A stretch of DNA of 64,000 nt, taken from NCBI GenBank assembly GCA_002869925.2, contig NEWT02000029.1, positions 143,070 to 207,069 on the forward strand, given 5' to 3'. The DNA comes from Nitrospira sp. CG24A (GTDB taxonomy: Bacteria > Nitrospirota > Nitrospiria > Nitrospirales > Nitrospiraceae). Shown in pieces: positions 25,137-33,706 of this stretch (its first letter is position 1; each line of letters begins with the position of its first letter). A program made the translations under genes and the position numbers. The notes beneath the pieces were generated by a model. It was not told the origin of the DNA. It did no database searches and saw nothing but the letters and a program-made list of their open reading frames with translations.

Positions 25137-27554
25137 ATGGCTGTCACCACTTCGGCCAAGCGAGGCGAGGCCCGCGGCGCCGTTCCCCCCTCCTCACATA
25201 TCAAGCGAGAAGTGATTGGAGTCGTCCTGATCGCGTTGGCGCTCTTGACGCTACTCAGCATGCTGTCGTTTGTCCCGGGGGAACTCAAGGCCGGGGCCAC
25301 AGCGGCCATTCCATCTAAAAACCTCATCGGTTCGGTCGGCGCGTACTTCGCGTCTGCCCTATTCTGGTCGATCGGCGGGGCCGCCTACTTATTTCCCATT
25401 CTCCTCGGTTTCCTAGGTGCTCGGTGTTTTACACAGAGCGATCTGTCGATTCGTCTGCGGAACGCCGGCGCCTCGCTGGCGGTATTGTTGTTTCTTAGCG
25501 GCCTGTTCCATCTCGAAGTTATGGCGGTGCCGACCGTCTCCAGCGGTCTTATTTATCGAGGGATGGCGGGAGGCATATTCGGGCAAGTGCTGGCCGAGAG
25601 TTTACGAGCCTATTTTGCGAGTACCGGCGCCCATATTTTGATCGTGGCGGGGTTACTGGTCTCCCTGCTCTTCACGGCGCCCATCTCTCTGGCTGAGATC
25701 GCCCGGCGGATTCCCGGGTGGGGTAATTGGATGTTCAATCGGGCGCGAACGTTGATCCCAGATCAAACGGAGGAAGAAGAAGCCGTTCCCGGGCCTCCAC
25801 GGAAAACGAGACAGAAATCGTCTTCTGCCATTCGCGCGGTGATAGAAGAGACGCTTCCTGAGGCAATTGCAGAGCCGGAATTGAATTGGCCGGTCATTCA
25901 GCCGGCACGACAACCGACTTCTGGACCGGCTGAGCCGATTGAGCCTGAGCTGGATACGCAGGTCGTCACCACCCAAGCGAAGGCGGGAGACTATATCTTG
26001 CCGGATCCGGCTGTGCTCTTGAGCGATCCGTCAGGCCCGCTCGGGCGTGTTACGGAAGAAGAAATCAAGGCGCAATCCGATGTGCTGACCCGCGCTCTGC
26101 TCAGTTTTGGCATTGCAGGAAAGGTGACGGAAGTTCGCCCTGGGCCAGTTGTGACGATGTACGAGTTTGAGCCGGCGCCGGGAACCAAAGTCGCGCGCAT
26201 CGTGAACCTTGCCGATGATTTGGCATTAGCTCTGAAGGCGATCAGCCTCCGGATCGTTGCGCCGATTCCAGGAAAGTCGGTGGTCGGGATTGAGGTGCCG
26301 AACCTCTATCGCGAAACGGTATCAATGAAAGAAGTCATGACGAGTGAGGCCTTTTCGCGCGCCAGATCGAAGCTCAGCTTGGCGTTGGGGAAGGACATCT
26401 TCGGGGCTCCCACGGTCGCCGATCTGAAGACGATGCCGCATTTGCTGGTCGCCGGCGCCACGGGGGCCGGGAAAAGCGTCAGTCTCAATACGATGCTTCT
26501 GAGTCTGCTGTTTTCGGCGCGGCCCGATGAAGTGAAGCTGCTCCTGATCGACCCCAAGATGCTCGAATTCCAAACGTACGATGGCATTCCTCACCTATTA
26601 CGGCCGGTCATCACCGACCCCAAGTCTGCAGCAAGGGGACTTGGTTGGGTGGTGGCTGAAATGGAGCGGCGCTACAAATTGCTTGCTGAAGCAGGGGTGC
26701 GAAACATCGAGACGTATAATCGGAAAGTTGCAGGGAAGCAGGGTGTGCTGGAGACGGAATCGGCGGCCAAGTTGGACCAGCCGGAGTTACCTATCCAGTT
26801 TTTGTCTGAAGAGGACCGACTCTCTGCCGGAGAGACGGTCGTCCCTGATGGCAGCCCCGGATCGTTCACGCCGCCGCCGACTCCGCCTGAGCCTTTGCCC
26901 TATATTGTCGTGATGATCGACGAATTGGCGGACTTGATGATGGTCGCGCCGAAGGAAGTGGAAGACAAGATTGCTCGCTTGGCACAGATGGCCCGCGCAT
27001 CGGGCATCCATCTGGTGTTGGCGACGCAGCGCCCGTCGGTCGATGTGCTGACCGGTTTGATCAAGGCCAACTTCCCTGCCCGCATCGCCTTTCAAGTCTC
27101 GTCGAAGACCGACTCACGCACGATCCTGGATGCCAACGGCGCGGAGGCGCTCCTCGGTCGTGGGGACATGCTCTATATGGCTTCGGGAACCGGACGTGTG
27201 ATGCGGCTCCATGGATCGTTTGTGTCGGATGACGATGTTCGCCGCGTAGTCGAGTTCGTGAAGGATCAAGCCAAGCCCACGTACAATCAGGAACTGCAGA
27301 CTGCGTTGAAACAGGAAGTGGCGAAAGAAGAAGATGGACTAGGAGAAGTATACGAACAAGCCAAAGAGTTGGTATTATCTAGCGGTTCAGCGTCCGCGTC
27401 GCTGATTCAACGCCGGCTACGGGTGGGCTATCCTCGGGCGGCTCGGATGATCGAGCAAATGGAGGCGGATGGCATTGTAGGCGCGGCTGGTCGGGATGGA
27501 CGGAGAGAAGTTGTGGGTCGGCGAGGGCCGGTGGGGGCAGAGGAAGGGGCGTGA
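25137..27554 (+). CDS. ftsK: DNA translocase FtsK
   Basis: ATG 25137, 805 residues. N-terminal basic segment, then four to five membrane helices within the first 190 residues, an acidic/proline linker (residues 200-270), then the RecA-like motor with Walker A GATGAGKS near residue 440 and Walker B-type VVMIDELADLMMV. The C-terminal gamma winged helix reads SASLIQRRLRVGYPRAARMI. FtsK coordinates chromosome segregation and dimer resolution at the septum. The lolA gene follows closely. Confidence 0.96.
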   Translation: MAVTTSAKRGEARGAVPPSSHIKREVIGVVLIALALLTLLSMLSFVPGELKAGATAAIPSKNLIGSVGAYFASALFWSIGGAAYLFPILLGFLGARCFTQSDLSIRLRNAGASLAVLLFLSGLFHLEVMAVPTVSSGLIYRGMAGGIFGQVLAESLRAYFASTGAHILIVAGLLVSLLFTAPISLAEIARRIPGWGNWMFNRARTLIPDQTEEEEAVPGPPRKTRQKSSSAIRAVIEETLPEAIAEPELNWPVIQPARQPTSGPAEPIEPELDTQVVTTQAKAGDYILPDPAVLLSDPSGPLGRVTEEEIKAQSDVLTRALLSFGIAGKVTEVRPGPVVTMYEFEPAPGTKVARIVNLADDLALALKAISLRIVAPIPGKSVVGIEVPNLYRETVSMKEVMTSEAFSRARSKLSLALGKDIFGAPTVADLKTMPHLLVAGATGAGKSVSLNTMLLSLLFSARPDEVKLLLIDPKMLEFQTYDGIPHLLRPVITDPKSAARGLGWVVAEMERRYKLLAEAGVRNIETYNRKVAGKQGVLETESAAKLDQPELPIQFLSEEDRLSAGETVVPDGSPGSFTPPPTPPEPLPYIVVMIDELADLMMVAPKEVEDKIARLAQMARASGIHLVLATQRPSVDVLTGLIKANFPARIAFQVSSKTDSRTILDANGAEALLGRGDMLYMASGTGRVMRLHGSFVSDDDVRRVVEFVKDQAKPTYNQELQTALKQEVAKEEDGLGEVYEQAKELVLSSGSASASLIQRRLRVGYPRAARMIEQMEADGIVGAAGRDGRREVVGRRGPVGAEEGA

Positions 27555-27584
27555 GGGGGAGTGGCCACTCCCCTTGTGATTAGT

Positions 27585-28316
27585 ATGATGAAGAAATTGA
27601 ATTGGACATGTGTTGTAGGAGGCGTGCTCCTGTGTGTGGGGAGTCTATTCCCATCGCCCGCTCTTGCGGCTGAAGAAAGCGATGAGAATGCGGTGAAGGA
27701 AGTGCGCGAGGTGGTCAAGCAGCTCCAGGCGCGGTATGAGAAAACGAAAGATATCCAGGCAGACTTCGCGCAGAAGACCACGATCGAGGGGTTTGAGCGG
27801 CCCATCGCGTCTTCGGGGAAGGTCTATATCAAAAAGCCGGGCCGGTTACGGTGGAATTATCTCGATCCGTCGATCGAGGACATCTACGTCAATCGTGACG
27901 ACGTGAAAGTGTATGTGCCGGAGCACAAACAAGTGCTGGTCGGGAAGCTCACGCAAATGGCAGCCTCCAAGGCTCCGTTAGAACTGTTGCTTGGGGCCGC
28001 CAAGCTGGATGAATCGTTCGACATTGAGCCGACGTCGGGAAAGAGCCGCGGCGTGGGAGGTATCCCGTTACTCACCCTCCTGCCGAAGTCGCATGAAGGA
28101 GAGGCAGGGAAATCGTTGCAGCGGATCGTGATCGAAGTATTTCCCAAGACCTATTTTATTCGGACGATCTCGCTCTACGAAGCCAGTGGCAATGTCGCGA
28201 GTTTTGAATTTTCGTCGCTCCAATCCAATATCGGTTTCGCCGACTCATTCTTCGATCTGAAATTACCGGCCGATGTGGAAGTGGTGAAGGCTCCGGTGCT
28301 CAGTGTTCCACAGTGA
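27585..28316 (+). CDS. lolA: Outer-membrane lipoprotein carrier protein LolA
   Basis: 243 residues from ATG 27585; the GTG at 27561 is possible. Signal peptide (CVVGGVLLCVGSLFPSPALA), then the LolA fold pattern: TKDIQADFAQKTTIEGFERP, SSGKVYIKKPGRLRWNYLDP, and KQVLVGKLTQM. LolA ferries lipoproteins from the inner-membrane LolCDE complex to the outer membrane. The ftsK-lolA order is found in many Gram-negatives. Confidence 0.9.
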   Translation: MMKKLNWTCVVGGVLLCVGSLFPSPALAAEESDENAVKEVREVVKQLQARYEKTKDIQADFAQKTTIEGFERPIASSGKVYIKKPGRLRWNYLDPSIEDIYVNRDDVKVYVPEHKQVLVGKLTQMAASKAPLELLLGAAKLDESFDIEPTSGKSRGVGGIPLLTLLPKSHEGEAGKSLQRIVIEVFPKTYFIRTISLYEASGNVASFEFSSLQSNIGFADSFFDLKLPADVEVVKAPVLSVPQ

Positions 28317-28329
28317 GTGCGGCTGGAGA

Positions 28330-28450
28330 TTCGTGAGACGTGAAAGGTAAAATGTGAAAGGTCTGAAATGAAGAATCCCCGTCAGTTCCACTTTTCACTT
28401 TTTACATCTTACCTTTCACGGTTCTTGAGAGCGACTTTTTCAGCATCCTG
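28330..28450. repeat. Family E inverted repeat followed by a lone family A end
   Basis: AGACGTGAAAGGTAAAATG pairs with CATCTTACCTTTCACGG about 70 bases later, then GCGACTTTTTCAGCATCCTG. The same E-then-A-end order is seen at 6105-6212. Confidence 0.6.
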
Positions 28451-28477
28451 GGGGTTGAGCGAGGAAAAGGTGACGAT

Positions 28478-29242
28478 ATGAATCAGTCGCTAGCTGGTTC
28501 CTTCGTTGACAGGGTCGATGAGGCAGTCAAACAGTTGGATCTCGACCGGGTCTCGCGTGACTATTGGGACCAGAACGAGTTCCTGTTTATTCCACAGTTT
28601 CTTTCTCGGTCGGTGGTGGAAGAGCATCTCGTCCCTCAGGCGCAAGGGGTGAAGGGCGATCTGAATCGCAACTACATTCCCGGCCACAAAAAGGGCGGGA
28701 GTGTCAGCTACTACACGGTGATGGAGAAGGCCCCGCGCTTTCTCGATCTCTATCGATCCGAAGCCTTCATCGAATTCTTGAGCCGTCTGACGCGGGCCAA
28801 GCTCAGCCTCTGTCCTGAGAATGACCCCCATTCCTGCGCGCTCTATTATTATACGGAGCCGGGGGACCATATCGGATTTCACTACGACACGTCCTACTAC
28901 AAGGGGGCTCGCTACACCATTTTGATGGGGCTGGTCGATCGTTCTACACAATGCAAACTGGTCTGCGAGCTGTTTAAAGACGACCCAGTGAAACAGCCCA
29001 AGCACCTTGAGCTCATCACGCAACCAGGCGATCTCGTCATCTTCAACGGCGATAAGCTCTGGCATTCGGTGACTCCTCTTGGCGAAGGGGAAGAACGAAT
29101 CGCCCTCACGATGGAATACGTCACCAATCCTGACATGGGAACTTTCAAGCGGCTCTATTCCAACCTCAAAGATTCCGTTGCCTACTTCGGCCTTCGTGCA
29201 GTGTTTAAGCAGGCTTTGACAGGCTCCAACCGACGTCCTTAG
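28478..29242 (+). CDS. 2-oxoglutarate/Fe(II)-dependent oxygenase family protein
   Basis: 254 residues. The iron-binding HxD pair lies in IGFHYDTSYYKG (H about 133, D about 135), the distal histidine in DKLWHSVTPLGEGEERIAL (about 196), followed by an arginine suited to bind 2-oxoglutarate. The proline-hydroxylase-like double-stranded beta-helix fits this order. The substrate is unknown. The gene stands alone, bounded by repeats, and is typical host GC. Confidence 0.82.
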   Translation: MNQSLAGSFVDRVDEAVKQLDLDRVSRDYWDQNEFLFIPQFLSRSVVEEHLVPQAQGVKGDLNRNYIPGHKKGGSVSYYTVMEKAPRFLDLYRSEAFIEFLSRLTRAKLSLCPENDPHSCALYYYTEPGDHIGFHYDTSYYKGARYTILMGLVDRSTQCKLVCELFKDDPVKQPKHLELITQPGDLVIFNGDKLWHSVTPLGEGEERIALTMEYVTNPDMGTFKRLYSNLKDSVAYFGLRAVFKQALTGSNRRP

Positions 29243-29369
29243 CAGGATGCTGAAAATTGCCCCCAGCTTCGTTCTCGGCTCGTCGAAATCCTCAACGTAC
29301 CCCTGAGGGTACGCCTCCGGGTTCGACTCACCTGCGGCCTTGCTGGGATGCCATTTTGAGCATCCTGCG
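29243..29369. repeat. Family A hairpin repeat (A9)
   Basis: Begins at the stop of the oxygenase gene; arms AGGATGCTGAAAATTGCC / ATGCCATTTTGAGCATCCT; inner arms GTCGAA/TTCGAC; central stem GTACCC/GGGTAC. Confidence 0.85.
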
Positions 29370-29390
29370 GGAGGGTTCTTCTATTGTCCT

Positions 29391-29470
29391 AGCCCACATT
29401 TTTCATGAGCGCTTCTGTTGTAATTGCTGATCCGCTGCGCTTGCGCATGAAGCGGCGTCCATGAATTGTG
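29391..29470. repeat. Partial family C element
   Basis: TAGCCCACATTTTTCATGAG, GCGCTTCTGTTG and TGATCCGCTGCG match, inverted, the right arm of the element at 6211-6410. The stretch 29470-29640 shows nothing I can call. Confidence 0.5.
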
Positions 29471-29642
29471 AGCGAGACAAGCAAGATGTGCACGACAGGC
29501 GCGACTGGCCAAGACGAAATCTCAAGCTATTCCCGCTTTTCTCGCGATTCTCGCGCGAATAACCATATATACTTCACGCGAAACGCGTGTTCGTACCATT
29601 TGTCGACGAACCGCTGCACAGTAGGGATGCGGCGTAGTGGGT

Positions 29643-29720
29643 GTTCGTAGTCCGGTAGACGGGCTTTGAATCCATTCAAAGAGATGGTCTTACGCGGATC
29701 AGTCTAATTGATAGTTAGGC
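29643..29720 (+). other. attI-like head of an integron-type cassette block (copy D1)
   Basis: The core GTTCGTAGTCCGG ... CTTTGAATCCATTCAAAG (a perfect hairpin) ... TTACGCGGATC is shared with 49324-49380 and 52505-52562. It ends in GTCTAATTGATAGTTAGGC, where GTTAGGC (29714-29720) fits the GTTRRRY crossover triplet of integrons, as in class 1 attI1, which ends with CTAAAACAAAGTTAGGC. No integrase gene is visible. Confidence 0.55.
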
Positions 29721-29740
29721 GATCTCAAGGAGAATAAAGT

Positions 29741-30061
29741 ATGCCACTTCATGATTTCCGGTCGGTCCATCTTCCGTACTGCCTGACAAGGCAGGCGGGC
29801 GGAAAGTATGTTGTTTTAAACCGCGAGTACAAACCAATCGGTTTCAAAACTGAAGACCGGGTGGACTATGATAAATACCCAGTCGCCGTAAAAATAAAAG
29901 GGCTCACGGCGAAAGTAGTCGCAAAGGTTTCATGTAAAAAAGGTGCGAACCTCGAAAAAATCTATCTCTATGACGACGGCTGCATTCCAACCAAGAGTGC
30001 AAAGAATATGCAAGCCTATCTTGAAAGGCTTGAAGTTCTTGCAAAGCTACGATTCGGTTAA
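29741..30061 (+). CDS. Cassette-borne protein of unknown function
   Basis: 106 residues, ATG 29741 with AAGGAG upstream. Visibly more AT-rich than neighbouring host genes. A compact basic protein (YPVAVKIKGLTAKVVAKVSC, LEKIYLYDDGCIPTKSAKN). No recognised domain; many integron cassettes encode such orphans. The gene starts 21 bases after the GTTAGGC junction and its stop overlaps an attC-like site, the standard cassette layout. Confidence 0.65.
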   Translation: MPLHDFRSVHLPYCLTRQAGGKYVVLNREYKPIGFKTEDRVDYDKYPVAVKIKGLTAKVVAKVSCKKGANLEKIYLYDDGCIPTKSAKNMQAYLERLEVLAKLRFG

Positions 30062-30100
30062 CCACTGGCTTGTGCGGACACCACAGCCAGGCCGTTAGGC
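30057..30100 (+). other. attC-like recombination site
   Basis: Begins GTTAACC at 30057 and ends GTTAGGC at 30094-30100. The interior folds as CTGGCT-TGTG / CACA-GCCAG with one unpaired T, the extrahelical-base feature typical of attC. At 44 bases it is shorter than most attC sites. Confidence 0.6.
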
Positions 30101-30105
30101 TTCAT

Positions 30106-30591
30106 ATGCCTGTCTACTTTGTTATCGACCGTAGTTCTTCGCAGATCAAGATCGGCCGAAGCAAGGATGTGCCAAAACGTGTACGTACGCTCCAGACTGG
30201 GAACCCGAATCCGCTCGAACTGATGGGATGGGTACTATCAGGACACGACACTTCGACGGAACGCACTCTTCACAAACGCTATGGCGCTAAGCGGGGCAGC
30301 GGAGAGTGGTTTTCCATTACACAAGACGAAGTTCTCTGGGAACTCAAGCGCGCTTGCGGATTCATTCCCAAGAAGGGCGATGCGTTTGAGATCGTCGGGT
30401 ACGACCGGGACGGAGTACCCGAGTATCTTGGGGTGTGTGATTGGGCAGACTTTGAACTGGAAGAGTGCTGTCCGTTCTGTGGATGTTTCTGCGGCATGCA
30501 CTTCCAAGAAGCATCTGCCATGTACCACTGCCTAAACTGCGATGCGCTCACCGACTTCTCTGGACTTAGTCGCGGCAAGAATGAGGTCTAA
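30106..30591 (+). CDS. GIY-YIG/T5orf172-like protein with C-terminal zinc ribbon (cassette)
   Basis: ATG 30106 (161 residues) lies six bases after the attC junction. The N-terminal VYFVIDRSSSQIKIGRSKDV, PKRVRTLQTGNP, STERTLHKRYGAKRGSGEWF is the T5orf172/Mug113 branch of the GIY-YIG nuclease superfamily. The C-terminus has cysteine pairs CCPFCGCFCG and YHCLNCD, a probable zinc ribbon. Phage and mobile-element proteins often carry this domain. The stop overlaps GTCTAAC (30586-30592), which resembles the start of an attC site whose remainder is lost. Confidence 0.75.
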   Translation: MPVYFVIDRSSSQIKIGRSKDVPKRVRTLQTGNPNPLELMGWVLSGHDTSTERTLHKRYGAKRGSGEWFSITQDEVLWELKRACGFIPKKGDAFEIVGYDRDGVPEYLGVCDWADFELEECCPFCGCFCGMHFQEASAMYHCLNCDALTDFSGLSRGKNEV

Positions 30592-30592
30592 C

Positions 30593-30944
30593 TCCTCGCT
30601 CAAAACTGAAAATGTACCGGGAGTCTTTTCTGTCTTCTCATCGAACTCTTTGCTGCTGCTGATCGTTCCCCTCTCGTCGAGTTGACGGTTGCGAACGCGT
30701 AAGATGGGGTCGAACGAGCATGTATAGGGTCACATCTTGTAATATGATATTTATTTGCAAGAGAGTTGGAGTTGGGTCTTGCGATGCAACATTTCGTAAG
30801 GCTGAGACGAGGATCGTTGCTTGATCTTCTATCTGGTTATTGGGCTGGAGTTTCCACCGGAGCGTGGCAATTCACGCTTGGCCTATCGTTTGGCAGATAG
30901 TCGATCTCTTGACTAGGTTCACAAGTTAGTTTACTCATGCAACC
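30593..30944. other. Stretch without a recognisable gene
   Basis: No frame with a start, ribosome-binding site and family resemblance; composition is AT-richer than the host genes. Probably eroded cassette or island sequence and the upstream region of the antitoxin gene. Confidence 0.4.
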
Positions 30945-31190
30945 ATGATCAAACTGAATATTCACACGGCAAAAACACATCTCTCCAAATACTTGTCCAA
31001 ACTCAAGCCTGGAGAGCGTATTCTGTTGTGCAAGCGTAATCAGCCGGTCGCGGAAATTACGCCGTTACCAGAAGTCCCCGTGCGTCCGCGCCCTATCGGC
31101 TTAGCCAAAGGGAATTTTGCCGTTCCACGCTCATTCTTCGAGCCTCTTCCGGAAGAACTGCTTCGCACGCTTGAAGGCTCACACGGGTGA
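30945..31190 (+). CDS. Phd/YefM-family antitoxin
   Basis: 81 residues. N-terminal KLNIHTAKTHLSKYLSKLKPGERILLCKR, presented here as the Phd/YefM DNA-binding domain, followed by VAEITPLPE and a toxin-binding tail (IGLAKGNFAVPRSFFEPLPEELL). Such antitoxins repress their operon and neutralise a PIN-domain VapC. The stop overlaps the GTG of the toxin remnant (GTGA). Confidence 0.88.
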   Translation: MIKLNIHTAKTHLSKYLSKLKPGERILLCKRNQPVAEITPLPEVPVRPRPIGLAKGNFAVPRSFFEPLPEELLRTLEGSHG

Positions 31191-31484
31191 AGTGCCCTCT
31201 CGACATCTGCACGTTTTTGTGGGTCATCGCTGTCGGTCAGGCATGCCCTTGGAAAATTGCCGCTCCCCGGTACCCTCGATCGGTTTGTGGCGGAAGAGCG
31301 TGAGCGACATGGGATCGACACTCTCCCGCTGAACGAGCGAGCCGTGTTACATCTGCACAAACTTCCCCAGTTCCATCGAGACCCATTCGATCGCATGTTG
31401 ATCTGCCAAGCCATTGAACACGATTGTGTGCTACTTACCCCCGATCCGCTCATCGTTCAATATCCAGTTAGGACGCGGTGGTGA
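31187..31484 (+). pseudogene. VapC-type PIN-domain toxin, internally deleted and frameshifted
   Basis: GTG 31187 opens a frame reading KCPLDICTFLWVIAVGQ, the usual VapC N-terminus (the aspartate is the first PIN acidic residue). After about 20 codons the homology jumps to GKLPLPGTLDRFVAEERERH in another frame (from about 31251), which continues through LHRDPFDRMLICQAIEHDC to LLTPDPLIVQYPVRTRW. The intervening 30 or so residues, including the second acidic residue region, are missing. The toxin is therefore almost certainly inactive while the antitoxin is intact. Confidence 0.78.
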
Positions 31485-31666
31485 GGCTGCCAACCAGGGT
31501 CGAGCGGGGGGATCTGGAAATCTCCCTTCTAATTGCGCGCTGCTGATAACCGAATCTCTCGCGTCGAATTGGCTGCTCACTTGCGCGCGTCGTTGATTTC
31601 ATGGTGGCTGCCGTCTATAGTTTCCCGGATTGTTGTCGGTATAGAAAGGGCAGGGGTCGGCTCATC

Positions 31667-32731
31667 ATGAATCGCCTTTTCCACCATAATGCCATCGTGC
31701 TGTTTGCCCTGTGCGCAGCCTTAGTTTCTCCTCTTATCCCGGTCCTGGCGGCGGCTGAGCAGCCGGATGTGGCGCAGCAGCAGTACGAGCGAGGCGCTAC
31801 GCTGCTGAAAAAAGGTGACCTTGCCGCGGCATCTGAGGCGGCTAGGAAATCTATCGAATTGAATCCCTCCTCAGCCGAAGCGCATCATCTGCTCGGCATG
31901 ATCTATTTCAAAGAGAAGGAGCCGGTTCAGGCACTCGATGCATTCAAGCAGGCGCTCGCGCTGAAACCGGCCTATCCCGATGCCCTGAAGGATCTCGCCA
32001 GGGTCTATCGGATCCAGGGGAAGTCGGCTGAGGCAGAGCAGGCTCTCAAGCGGGCGATTGAGATCGATTCACGCCATGCCGATTCGTATTTCGACTTAGC
32101 CAAGCTGTATGAGCAACGTCGCGATGCCGCCTCGGCCATCAAAACATATCAGGCCTTACTGGGCGCCCATCCGAACCACCGTGATGCTCTCTATAGTCTC
32201 GCATGGCTCTACGAGGCGCAGGGCGACAGTCGCGGCGCGCGAGAGACGGTAGGGCGATTGCTGAAGCTCGATCCCAAGTATGCGGATGGATGGTACCTTG
32301 CCGGGCGAATGGCGGAGAAGGACAACGTGCTTGCAGAAGCTGCCGATTCCTACAGAAAGGCCATCGCCGTGAAGCCCGCGTTTGTGGATGCGCATTATAA
32401 CCTTGCGTTCATTCATCGGGGTCAGGGCCGGCCCGTGGAAGCTGAGCGGGAATTTCTTGAAGTCTTGCGGTACCGCCCCCAATATGCCGAAGCACATATG
32501 AACTTGGGTGTGACCTATACCGGTCTCAACAGGCTTGATGAGGCGGAGCAGTCGTATGAGCGCGCGGTGGGGCTCAAGCCGAACTATGCCGAAGCGCATT
32601 ACAACTTGGGAGTCTTCTATGAGTTGCATCGGAAAGACTTGCCGAAAGCCCTGGCCCACTATCACCAATATCTCAGTCTCGGCGGCCGCGACGATCGGGT
32701 TGAGCGAATCGTCGGGTCTGGAGGTCAATGA
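31667..32731 (+). CDS. Secreted tetratricopeptide-repeat protein
   Basis: ATG 31667, 354 residues; the longer frame from 31601 has no support. Signal peptide IVLFALCAALVSPLIPVLAAA, then about nine TPR units with the usual pattern (AEAHHLLGMIYFKEKEPVQA, ADSYFDLAKLYEQRRDAASA, AEAHYNLGVFYELHRKDLPK). TPR arrays scaffold protein complexes, here probably in the periplasm. No partner is evident; the gene is followed by a family A repeat. Confidence 0.85.
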   Translation: MNRLFHHNAIVLFALCAALVSPLIPVLAAAEQPDVAQQQYERGATLLKKGDLAAASEAARKSIELNPSSAEAHHLLGMIYFKEKEPVQALDAFKQALALKPAYPDALKDLARVYRIQGKSAEAEQALKRAIEIDSRHADSYFDLAKLYEQRRDAASAIKTYQALLGAHPNHRDALYSLAWLYEAQGDSRGARETVGRLLKLDPKYADGWYLAGRMAEKDNVLAEAADSYRKAIAVKPAFVDAHYNLAFIHRGQGRPVEAEREFLEVLRYRPQYAEAHMNLGVTYTGLNRLDEAEQSYERAVGLKPNYAEAHYNLGVFYELHRKDLPKALAHYHQYLSLGGRDDRVERIVGSGGQ

Positions 32732-32918
32732 TGATGAGAGCAGTAGGATGAAGAGGAGGAACCTATTGATGAAATAGCTGACTGCTGTAAAGATCGCTAG
32801 AATGCCTCGGAAGTCCAGAATAATCCGAGGCAAAATTGTTTGTAGTCGGCTGTTGCAGAACTAATTGGGGTCGGGAGAGCTTCGGTGGTCGGTCTGCGAG
32901 GTGCGTAGTTCCATACTG

Positions 32919-33042
32919 CAGGCTGCTCAAAAAGACCGTCCAGCAAGGCTGCAGCGAGTGAAGGCCTGAGGCGTACCCTCCGTGGTACGTTGAGGGTCTG
33001 AACGATGCGAGAACGACGCTGGCGGACTTTTTCAGCAGCCTG
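32919..33042. repeat. Family A hairpin repeat (A10)
   Basis: GGCTGCTCAAAAAGACCGTCC pairs with GGCGGACTTTTTCAGCAGCC; central stem GTACC/GGTAC. It ends exactly at the stop of the minus-strand Slp gene. The rest of 32732-32918 shows nothing. Confidence 0.85.
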
Positions 33043-33043
33043 C

Positions 33044-33628
33044 TCACCAGTAGTAAGGCCAAGGTCCCCAGTAGGGCCCCCAATAGGGACTAGGCCCCAT
33101 ATAGGGATAGGGGCGGATACGGGGGGCCAGGTTTTCCGCTGCGCTCCACACTTGCACACGACTGATAGTAAGAACGGGGTAGGTATAGTCCGTTTCATCC
33201 AATGGCAGCGTTACGGAGCCAGAGACCTGGCCAGTCACGGTGACTCTGGTTCCCGGCGGGATAGTCGCAGGGTCGAGGAATTCCCGGTAGATCGCGATGA
33301 AGCGGCCCTGTGATTGAGTCAAGTCGTACCCGGGCCGCATAGATCGATCGAGCGGCAACTGTAGGACTTCGATCTTCGTCCCGTCTTTCTGTCGTCGGGC
33401 CGTCAAGACTTTTCCGCCGAAGATCGCCGGTTGGCCTTGGAAGGAGTCCGGCGCTGCCTTGACTTGGAGAAAGTTGAATCCCTGCCTCTCATCCGCCTCT
33501 TGCGTCGAGGCACAACCCGCGAGCATGACGAGCAACGCCATGAGAGAAAGTAGTGTACGTGCCGGGAGTCTGGCCCTCGTTTGCCGCAGTAGGAGGGGCA
33601 ATATCGCGCAGGTTCTTCGCATAGCCAC
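33044..33628 (-). CDS. Slp-family outer-membrane lipoprotein
   Basis: 194 residues; lipobox LAGC near residue 38 follows a hydrophobic segment (LLSLMALLVMLAGCAS). The body matches the Slp family: FQGQPAIFGGKVLTARRQKDG, IEVLQLPLD, GRFIAIYREFLDPATIPPG, RVTVTGQVSG. Slp lipoproteins are starvation- or stress-induced outer-membrane proteins. The C-terminus is a tyrosine/tryptophan/proline-rich repeat (PYMGPSPYWGPYWGPWPYYW) characteristic of some members. Confidence 0.87.
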   Translation of the reverse strand: MAMRRTCAILPLLLRQTRARLPARTLLSLMALLVMLAGCASTQEADERQGFNFLQVKAAPDSFQGQPAIFGGKVLTARRQKDGTKIEVLQLPLDRSMRPGYDLTQSQGRFIAIYREFLDPATIPPGTRVTVTGQVSGSVTLPLDETDYTYPVLTISRVQVWSAAENLAPRIRPYPYMGPSPYWGPYWGPWPYYW

Positions 33629-33706
33629 AGTCTAACACATGAGAGTAAGTTCTCGGCACATTCGCTATAATGAGCGATCAGCGTCGATCTAAGAAAGGAG
33701 TCGATT

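Noticed and set aside
29643-29720. D element considered as a tRNA-derived attachment site
   Set aside because: TTCGTAG and TTTGAATCC look tRNA-like, but no acceptor stem or anticodon arm can be folded; the ends fit integron sites better.
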